From positions 1 to 11,833 of the forward strand of contig CAJMSL010000048.1 of assembly GCA_905216045.1 (NCBI GenBank): a stretch of 11,833 nucleotides of DNA, written 5' to 3'. Shown one piece after another: positions 7,307 to 11,833 of this stretch; position 1 is the first letter of the stretch; every line of letters starts with the position of its first letter. The DNA comes from an uncultured bacterium (GTDB lineage: Bacteria > Actinomycetota > Coriobacteriia > Coriobacteriales > Coriobacteriaceae). Below the pieces are notes generated by a model. The model was not told the DNA's origin. It was given only the letters and a program-made list of their open reading frames with translations, and ran no database searches. A program made the position numbers and the translations under genes.

Positions 7307-8245
7307 ATGAGCAATGTTTATACGTCCATCGATCAGCTTATCGGCCACACCCCGCTTCTGGAGCTCACTCACTTTGAGGCCGATGAGGACCTCAAGGCCC
7401 GCGTGCTCGTCAAGCTGGAATACTTCAACCCCGCCGGGTCCGTCAAAGACCGCGTCGCCAAGAACATGATCGACGCGGCCGAGAAGGCCGGCAAGCTCGC
7501 GCGCGGCGGCGACTACACCATCATCGAGCCCACGAGCGGCAATACCGGCGTCGGCATCGCCTCGGTGGCGGCGGCTCGCGGCTACAAGGTGATCATCACC
7601 ATGCCCGAAACTATGTCCGTCGAGCGCCGCAAACTTATGCAGGCATACGGCGCACAGCTCGTGCTCACCGACGGCTCCAAGGGCATGAAGGGCGCCATCG
7701 CCAAGGCCGAGGAGCTGCAGAAGGAGACACCCAACAGCATTATCGCCGGTCAGTTTGTAAACCCCGCCAACCCTGCCATCCACAAGGCCACGACCGGCCC
7801 CGAGAACAGGGATGACACCGACGGCAAGGACGACATCTTCGTAGCCGGCGTCGGCACCGGCGGCACCGTGACCGGCGTGGGCGAGTTCCTCAAGGAGCAG
7901 AACCCCGAGATTCAGATCGTCGCCGTCGAGCCCGCTACCTCCCCGGTGCTCTCTAAGGGCCAGGCCGGCCCGCACAAGATCCAGGGTATCGGTGCCGGCT
8001 TTGTGCCCGACGTCCTCGACACCCAGGTCTATGACGAGATCATCCCCGTCGAGAACGACGACGCCTTTGCGACCGGCCGCGCCGTGGGCCACAAGGAGGG
8101 CGTGCTCGTGGGCATTTCGTCCGGCGCCGCCGTGTGGGCCGCGCTGCAGCTGGCCAAGCGCCCCGAGAACGAGGGCAAGACCATCGTGGCCCTGCTCGCC
8201 GATACCGGTGAGCGCTACCTGTCCACGGCACTGTTCCAGGACTAG
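7307..8245 (+). CDS. cysK: Cysteine synthase A (O-acetylserine sulfhydrylase)
   Basis: This PLP enzyme makes L-cysteine from O-acetyl-L-serine and sulfide in the cytosol. It has 312 residues, the normal length. The PLP lysine is K47 in NPAGSVKDR. The substrate loop is PTSGNTG (75-81), the phosphate-binding loop is GTGGT (183-187), and SSGAA (271-275) holds the serine that contacts the pyridine nitrogen. One small oddity is GPENRDDTDGKDD (165-177), where the family usually has GPEIWxDTxGxVD. The hydrophobic Ile-Trp pair is replaced by Asn-Arg, but catalytic residues are kept. The start is set by TGGAGG six bases upstream. Divergence from an Rrf2 regulator suggests control by cysteine or sulfur status. 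mnmA, a sulfur-transfer enzyme, follows on the same strand. Confidence 0.97.
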   Translation: MSNVYTSIDQLIGHTPLLELTHFEADEDLKARVLVKLEYFNPAGSVKDRVAKNMIDAAEKAGKLARGGDYTIIEPTSGNTGVGIASVAAARGYKVIITMPETMSVERRKLMQAYGAQLVLTDGSKGMKGAIAKAEELQKETPNSIIAGQFVNPANPAIHKATTGPENRDDTDGKDDIFVAGVGTGGTVTGVGEFLKEQNPEIQIVAVEPATSPVLSKGQAGPHKIQGIGAGFVPDVLDTQVYDEIIPVENDDAFATGRAVGHKEGVLVGISSGAAVWAALQLAKRPENEGKTIVALLADTGERYLSTALFQD

Positions 8246-8321
8246 AGCCTGTCGCCCATAGGTTGAGCCCACGGACGAGCCGGTCTCCTCTCTCTCCCGG
8301 CAGTCTGAGCCCATCTCATTA

Positions 8322-8341
8322 GGGCGTCCCACAGGACGCCC
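8322..8341. other. 8-bp hairpin after cysK
   Basis: GGGCGTCC and GGACGCCC (8322-8329 and 8334-8341) form a perfect stem with a 4-base loop. There is no T-run on either side, so it is more likely an mRNA 3'-end element than a terminator. It directly precedes the TGCTACAAT promoter motif. Confidence 0.45.
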
Positions 8342-8346
8342 GAACT

Positions 8347-8355
8347 TGCTACAAT
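8347..8355 (+). promoter_or_regulatory. Candidate extended -10 promoter for mnmA
   Basis: TGCTACAAT gives a TGn element plus TACAAT (8350-8355), 5 of 6 to TATAAT. There is no good -35, which an extended -10 tolerates. Transcription would begin at about 8361, at the start of the next hairpin. Confidence 0.5.
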
Positions 8356-8359
8356 GTCT

Positions 8360-8398
8360 GCGGCGCGGAACCAGCCTCCCGCGCCGCTTTTCTTTTTT
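8360..8398 (+). terminator. Rho-independent terminator between cysK and mnmA, possibly an mnmA leader hairpin
   Basis: A perfect 9-bp GC stem (8360-8368 with 8379-8387) with a 10-base loop is followed by TTTTCTTTTTT (8388-8398). It ends cysK transcripts, but it also lies between the only visible mnmA promoter and the mnmA start. Confidence 0.75.
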
Positions 8399-8427
8399 GG
8401 CCACATGCCACCAAGGAGAACCTCCCC

Positions 8428-9528
8428 ATGCACAACAAGCGCGTGCTCGTCGCCATGAGTGGCGGCGTCGATTCCAGCGTGACCGCGTATCTGCTCAAAA
8501 GCCAGGGTTACGAATGTGTCGGCGCCACCATGCGCCTCACCTGCCCCGCGCCCGATCCCGTCACGAGCACGAGTAAGGTCGACCGCGACATCGCCGATGC
8601 AAAGGCCGTCGCCGAGCGCCTGGGGATACCCCACCATGTACTTAACCTGCAGCAGACCTTCGACCGCAATGTTATCGAGCGCTTCGTGACCGCCTATCAG
8701 GAGGGGCTGACGCCCAACCCATGCATCATCTGCAACCGCCACATTAAGTTTGGCGCATTGCTGGATGCGGCGCTGGATATGGGCTGCGACTACATCGCCA
8801 CAGGTCACTACGCCAAAACAAGCCAGGCGTCCGACGGCACCTGGCAGCTGCATCGCGGCGAAGACCCCAAGAAGGACCAGAGCTACTTTTTGTATTCGCT
8901 CACGCAGGAGCGGCTGTCGCGCACAATCTTTCCGCTGGCCGGGCTGGACAAAGAGCGCGACGTGCGCCGCATTGCCGCCGAGCAGGGCTTCATCAACGCC
9001 AAGAAGGCCGAGAGCGAGGACATCTGCTTTATCGCGGACGGCGACTACGCGGGCTATATCGAGCGCCGCTGCGGACATGCCGCCGCGCCGGGCGATATTG
9101 TATGGCGCGACGGCAGCGTGGTCGGCCGCCATAACGGTGCGTTGCGCTATACCATCGGCCAGCGCAAGGGCTTGGGCGTCGCGATGGCGCATCCCGTGTA
9201 TGTGACGGGCGTCGACGCCGCCAACAACACCGTGCATCTGGGCGAGGCCGAGGACCTAACGGCCACAGCACTCACGGCCGACGACTGGATCTGGAGCGCC
9301 CCTGCCGACCGCATGGAGGCAGAACTCGATGCCGGCGGCATTCGCGTGGGCGCCAAGTACCGCTACCGTCAGAAAGACCAGGCAGCAACCCTTACGCGCG
9401 GCGAAGACGGGCAAATGCTGCTAACTTTTGACGAGCCGCAGCGCGCCATCGCCCCCGGCCAGGCTGTCGTCGTCTACCGCGGCGACGTCGTCCTCGGCGG
9501 CGGCACCGTTACTGCCGCCATCAAGTAG
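8428..9528 (+). CDS. mnmA: tRNA-specific 2-thiouridylase
   Basis: MnmA activates U34 of Lys, Glu and Gln tRNAs with ATP and inserts sulfur to make 2-thiouridine, which sharpens codon reading. It has 366 residues, the standard length. The PP-loop is SGGVDSS (11-17). The two catalytic cysteines are C99 in NPCIICN and C200 in EDICFI. KDQSYFLYSL (149-158), ATGHY (124-128) and YTIGQRKGLG (241-250) are further family blocks. AAGGAG lies 9 bases before the ATG. Sulfur normally comes from a cysteine desulfurase, which is not encoded nearby, but cysK directly upstream makes the cysteine it would use. The 3' end converges on an M42 peptidase across a large inverted repeat. Confidence 0.97.
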   Translation: MHNKRVLVAMSGGVDSSVTAYLLKSQGYECVGATMRLTCPAPDPVTSTSKVDRDIADAKAVAERLGIPHHVLNLQQTFDRNVIERFVTAYQEGLTPNPCIICNRHIKFGALLDAALDMGCDYIATGHYAKTSQASDGTWQLHRGEDPKKDQSYFLYSLTQERLSRTIFPLAGLDKERDVRRIAAEQGFINAKKAESEDICFIADGDYAGYIERRCGHAAAPGDIVWRDGSVVGRHNGALRYTIGQRKGLGVAMAHPVYVTGVDAANNTVHLGEAEDLTATALTADDWIWSAPADRMEAELDAGGIRVGAKYRYRQKDQAATLTRGEDGQMLLTFDEPQRAIAPGQAVVVYRGDVVLGGGTVTAAIK

Positions 9529-9542
9529 TCCCACCCCCTTCA

Positions 9543-9613
9543 TAAGTTGCGGTGAAATAGGGACTGTTTAAGCGTTTAAAACCGCCAAACAGTCACTATT
9601 TCACCGCAACTTA
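9543..9613. repeat. 71-base near-perfect inverted repeat
   Basis: Each arm is 27 bases (9543-9569 and 9587-9613), complementary except for one position (9561/9595). The loop is 17 bases and itself has a partial GCGNTTT/AAACCGC pairing. It lies 14 bases after the mnmA stop and before the convergent M42 gene. A stem this long and exact exceeds what a terminator needs, and there are no flanking T-runs. It may be a dispersed palindromic element or a double-stranded RNA/cruciform-forming unit. Confidence 0.9.
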
Positions 9614-9620
9614 GAGAGGA

Positions 9621-9656
9621 CGGCCTCGGTCGGTACTGCCGTATCAGCCGAGGCCG
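9621..9656 (-). terminator. Hairpin at the 3' end of the M42 gene
   Basis: CGGCCTCGG and CCGAGGCCG (9621-9629 and 9648-9656) form a perfect 9-bp stem with an 18-base loop, 8 bases beyond the M42 stop. On the minus strand it is followed by TCCTCTCT rather than a clean T-run, so termination may be weak or helped by the adjacent 71-base repeat. Confidence 0.45.
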
Positions 9657-9664
9657 CTGCATCG

Positions 9665-10708
9665 TTAGCGCTGTACGTAGGCGCGGACCAGCTCGTAGGT
9701 ATTGCGCACGCCGTCGATGTGGCTGCGCTCGTAGTTGTGGCTCGCGTACACGCCGGGGCCGATCAGGCCGTGACGGATGTCGTAGCCGGCCGAGAGCGTG
9801 GCCTCAACGTCCGAGCCGTAGTGCGGATACACATCGATGGCGTAATCGAGCTCCAGCTCGCGCGCGATGTTGGACAGCGTGGTTACCAGGTCGTAGTTGT
9901 ACGGACCGCCCGAATCCTTGGCGCAAATCGACACCATGCGCTCGGTGCAGCCCAGGTCGTCGCCCACGCAGCCCATGTCAACGCTGATCATCTCGCGCGT
10001 GTCGGCCGGCACGAAAGCACCGCCGTGGCCGACCTCCTCGTACACGGTAAAGAGCAGCGACACCTTGCGCGAAAGCGACACCTCGCCGTCAGCAACAGCG
10101 CGGGCCAGACCCAGCAGAATCGACGCCGACAGCTTGTCATCCAGGAAGCGGCTCTTGATGTAGCCGCTCTCCGTCACCGTGGTACGCGGATCCATAGCGA
10201 TGATGTCGCCGGTCTGAATGCCCAGCTCAAGCACATCGTCCTTGCTGTCGACATTCTCATCGAGCAGGATTTCCATGTTCTTCTCGATGGTCTTGACCGG
10301 CTCGTCGGCCACATGCGCCGAAGGCTCAGTATTGAGGACCACGCCCGTGTAGACATTGCCATCGCGCGTATAAACGGTGCAGTTCTCGCCATCGGCCGTA
10401 GACCACTGATGCCCGCCGAGGGTCGTGGGGCGCAGGCGACCATTGTCCTTAATGGAACGCACCATGGCGCCCAGGGTATCGACATGGCTCGCCAACACAA
10501 GTGGCTCGCCCTCGCCGCCAAGCTCAACGAGCACGTTACCCTTATTAGAACGCTCAGGCCCAAACCCCATATCGCGCAGGGTCTCCATCAGATAATCAGT
10601 CGCCGCACGGGTATAGCCGGTAGGCGAAGCAATAGAAGTCAGCGTCTTAAGCTGTCCTGCGATATAAGAGAGCGTCTCCTCTAGAGAAGCATCAATATTA
10701 GAAGTCAT
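9665..10708 (-). CDS. M42-family metallo-aminopeptidase
   Basis: This is a cytoplasmic, probably dodecameric, two-metal aminopeptidase that trims N-terminal residues from oligopeptides (glutamyl-aminopeptidase/YsdC/FrvX group). With the start used here it has 347 residues, typical for the family. Metal and catalytic residues are in place: H75 and D77 in ASHVDT, bridging D190 in FLDDKLS, the E224-E225 pair in YEEVGHGG, D244 in SVDMG, and H330 in ERSHIDG. I chose the ATG at 10706-10708. The in-frame ATG at 10712-10714 directly abuts the ribosome site GGAAGG (plus 10715-10720), whereas this one is 6 bases from it. The gene is a single transcription unit with candidate operators upstream. The family is certain and exact residue preference is not visible. 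Confidence 0.93.
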   Translation of the reverse strand: MTSNIDASLEETLSYIAGQLKTLTSIASPTGYTRAATDYLMETLRDMGFGPERSNKGNVLVELGGEGEPLVLASHVDTLGAMVRSIKDNGRLRPTTLGGHQWSTADGENCTVYTRDGNVYTGVVLNTEPSAHVADEPVKTIEKNMEILLDENVDSKDDVLELGIQTGDIIAMDPRTTVTESGYIKSRFLDDKLSASILLGLARAVADGEVSLSRKVSLLFTVYEEVGHGGAFVPADTREMISVDMGCVGDDLGCTERMVSICAKDSGGPYNYDLVTTLSNIARELELDYAIDVYPHYGSDVEATLSAGYDIRHGLIGPGVYASHNYERSHIDGVRNTYELVRAYVQR

Positions 10709-10744
10709 ATGCATCCTTCCAAGTAAAACTAAGACCGAGTCCCG

Positions 10745-10767
10745 ATTTTAACCGTTCTGCACGTGCA
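10745..10767 (-). promoter_or_regulatory. M42 gene promoter with palindromic operator
   Basis: On the minus strand TAAAAT (plus 10745-10750) is a good -10, about 37 bases before the ATG. A perfect 10-base palindrome, TGCACGTGCA (10758-10767), lies 7 bases upstream in the -35/-10 spacer. That is where a repressor, or a spacer-twisting activator, would bind. Confidence 0.45.
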
Positions 10768-10813
10768 ATGCCCCAGGAGCCGAGCCGCCTCCAGACGTCC
10801 CCGCACCGGTTTT

Positions 10814-10835
10814 GTGCACGTGCACGGTTTACAAT
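10814..10835 (+). promoter_or_regulatory. Divergent promoter with a second copy of the palindrome
   Basis: GTGCACGTGCAC (10814-10825) is a 12-base perfect palindrome containing the same TGCACGTGCA core. TACAAT at 10830-10835 is a -10 candidate five bases downstream on the plus strand. No protein gene follows within 480 bases. Confidence 0.4.
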
Positions 10836-10900
10836 CTCAATCTTGCATAAATCCTATTGGTATTTGCATAGAAATGAGGCATCTTTTTGCTTCGTCTCAG

Positions 10901-10942
10901 GGTGCCCCACCTTGGACCGTGCAAAAAACGGAGTATTCAGCA
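10901..10942 (-). repeat. Bipartite intergenic motif, copy A
   Basis: On the minus strand TGCTGAATACTCC, then GTTTTT, then TGCACG, ending in GCACC at 10901-10905. It shares its two blocks and their 6-base spacing with copy B about 214 bases away in the opposite orientation. Confidence 0.65.
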
Positions 10943-11112
10943 CCGTGGGCCCCAACGGCCCCATCACGAACGACAAAACGACGCGGTTACAGCAGTGTTG
11001 CAGGTCGTCGCAAAGCAGAAACTCAGTAACAACCCCCTCCACTCATCGATAGCCCGCCCACAATGGCTGTCGATGGGCACCTGCGGATCACTACCGCCCA
11101 TTCACAACGTTA

Positions 11113-11151
11113 TGCATTTTTAAGAGCTTGTTGAATACTCCCAAAAATGCA
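11113..11151. other. Hairpin overlapping motif copy B
   Basis: TGCATTTTT (11113-11121) pairs perfectly with AAAAATGCA (11143-11151). The 21-base loop displays TGAATACTCC. It could be an RNA hairpin or a widely spaced protein-binding palindrome. Confidence 0.5.
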
Positions 11152-11167
11152 CGCAGGGAAGTGCACC
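11129..11167 (+). repeat. Bipartite intergenic motif, copy B
   Basis: On the plus strand TGTTGAATACTCC, then CAAAAA, then TGCACG, ending in GCACC at 11163-11167. The blocks match copy A, but the spacer is an A-run where copy A has a T-run. Confidence 0.65.
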
Positions 11168-11232
11168 ACCTATCCGCAGCGGGCAGTACGCCTTGGTTTT
11201 GTCCGTCTCAGGGCATCGACGCAGCACAAACA

Positions 11233-11259
11233 GCCCCGCCGTGCGTAGCACGGCGGGGC
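11233..11259 (-). terminator. Terminator hairpin of fucO
   Basis: A perfect 11-bp GC-rich stem (11233-11243 with 11249-11259) with a 5-base loop lies 53 bases beyond the fucO stop. On the minus strand it is followed by CTGTTTGT, a modest T-rich stretch. It probably ends the fucO transcript. Confidence 0.6.
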
Positions 11260-11312
11260 CAGCGGCACGTCAAAAGACCATACACCTACGGGCGAAGGAC
11301 CACCAAACTGGG

Positions 11313-11833
11313 CTAGGCAGCCGGGCAGATCTTCTTGAAGAGCTCGATGACGTCGTCGAGCGTTGCCTCGCGCGGGTTACCCGGGAAGCAGGCGTCGGCC
11401 ATGGCGTCCTTGGCCAGGACCTCGATCTCGTCAGCCTTCATGGCCTCGCAGACGTGCGGGATATTCACGTCGGCGGAAAGCTGCTTGACGGCGGCGATAG
11501 CGGCGTCGGCAGCCTCGTCGGTGCTCATGCCCGTGGTGTCAACGCCCATGGCGACGGCAACCTTGGCCAGACGCTCGGCGCAAACCGGCTTGTTGAACTC
11601 CATGGCGATCGGCAGCAGCATGGCGCAAGCGACGCCGTGCGGGGTGTCGTAGTGAGCGGACAGGGTGTGAGCCATGGCGTGGTCGATGCCCAGGCCAACA
11701 TTGGAGAAGCCCATGCCGGCGACATACTGGCCAAGGGCCATGCCCTCGCGGCCGGAGCCGGGCTGGCCGGACTTGGCCTCGGCGACGGAGTCACGCAGGT
11801 TCTCGCTGATCAGCTTAATAGCCTCAAAGTGGA
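11313..11833 (-). CDS. fucO: Iron-dependent alcohol dehydrogenase of the FucO type, C-terminal part
   Basis: FucO (lactaldehyde reductase / 1,2-propanediol oxidoreductase) reduces L-lactaldehyde to propane-1,2-diol with NADH, closing redox balance in anaerobic fucose and rhamnose use. The frame is open through the right edge, and 172 residues are visible of a family length near 380. MALGQYVAGMGFSNVGLG followed by HAMAH and TPHG matches FucO closely, and these two blocks contain the two histidine iron ligands of this dehydrogenase class. GNPREATLDDVIELF near the end is also FucO-like. The Met at 11741 is internal to the conserved block and not the start. The NAD-binding half and any operon partners lie outside the window, so other iron alcohol dehydrogenases with a similar C-terminus cannot be fully excluded. 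Confidence 0.85.
   Translation of the reverse strand, partial: HFEAIKLISENLRDSVAEAKSGQPGSGREGMALGQYVAGMGFSNVGLGIDHAMAHTLSAHYDTPHGVACAMLLPIAMEFNKPVCAERLAKVAVAMGVDTTGMSTDEAADAAIAAVKQLSADVNIPHVCEAMKADEIEVLAKDAMADACFPGNPREATLDDVIELFKKICPAA

Larger units (their letters stand above)
10709..11312. other. 604-base intergenic region with repeats and hairpins, no convincing gene
   Basis: Between the M42 start and the fucO stop there is no frame with protein-like composition or a good ribosome site. It does hold paired TGCACGTGCA palindromes with divergent -10 boxes, a TTGCATA direct repeat (10843-10849 and 10864-10870, 21 bases apart), two inverted copies of a bipartite motif, and hairpins at 11045-11074, 11073-11101, 11113-11151 and 11233-11259. 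It may contain a regulatory RNA. Confidence 0.6.

Noticed and set aside
7196..9237. Long minus-strand frames opposite cysK and mnmA, and a plus-strand frame opposite the M42 gene (9719-10684)
   Set aside because: All lie antisense to well-recognised enzymes with catalytic motifs and show the typical shadow composition of high-GC codon usage.
10709..10714. Upstream ATG (10712-10714) as the M42 start
   Set aside because: It directly abuts the GGAAGG ribosome site, leaving no spacing. The ATG two codons later has 6 bases.
10854..11042. 62-codon minus-strand frame in the M42-fucO gap
   Set aside because: It has no clear ribosome site and low-complexity composition, and it runs across repeat copy A. 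It is better explained by repeat DNA. I would reconsider if the frame were conserved in relatives.
1..11833. CRISPR arrays, tRNA, rRNA or insertion sequences
   Set aside because: I saw no regularly spaced repeats, cloverleaf sequences, rRNA signatures or transposase frames on either strand.

Overview
The window is two unrelated pieces of bacterial DNA joined near base 1460. Bases 1 to about 1460 look like a member of the Bacteroidales, possibly an Alistipes relative. They hold the 3' part of manA, a complete nth and the first 17 codons of tyrS. None of these starts has a clear Shine-Dalgarno sequence, and a Bacteroidota-type promoter (-7 box TATCTTTG) precedes tyrS. Bases from about 1461 to 11833 look like a high-GC gut actinobacterium of the Coriobacteriia, most like Collinsella. 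Several genes there have purine-rich ribosome sites and TACAAT-like -10 boxes. Both genes at the join, tyrS on + and addA on -, stop there abruptly, so a metagenome assembly or library chimera is by far the simplest explanation. The taxonomy is my reading of protein and promoter style, not a database result.

Layout after the join. On the minus strand are addA (5' part only) and addB, the two subunits of a RecBCD-type recombination and repair helicase-nuclease. They are 3 bases apart, and the ribosome site of addA lies inside the last codons of addB. Upstream, also on -, is a small TrpR-superfamily (YerC/YecD-type) regulator with its own terminator. Divergent from it, on +, is a four-segment membrane protein of the YvlD / phage-holin-4 family. 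A strong bidirectional hairpin separates this from a minus-strand Rrf2/IscR-type regulator with four clustered cysteines. Divergent from that regulator is cysK (cysteine synthase), followed by mnmA (tRNA 2-thiouridylase). Regulator, cysteine synthesis and tRNA thiolation together look like a small sulfur neighbourhood. Convergent with mnmA is an M42 metallo-aminopeptidase. A 71-base near-perfect inverted repeat and a second hairpin lie between the two 3' ends. At the right edge is the 3' part of a FucO-type iron-dependent alcohol dehydrogenase.

The 604 bases between the M42 gene and fucO contain no convincing protein gene but are rich in structure. There are two copies of the palindrome TGCACGTGCA next to divergent -10 boxes, a TTGCATA direct repeat 21 bases apart, two inverted copies of a bipartite motif (TGAATACTCC, 6 bases, TGCACG), and a row of hairpins. 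This is the part most likely to hide something undescribed, perhaps a regulatory RNA or a dispersed Collinsella intergenic element. I see no CRISPR array, rRNA, tRNA, transposase or defence island. The protein genes are ordinary housekeeping and metabolic genes.
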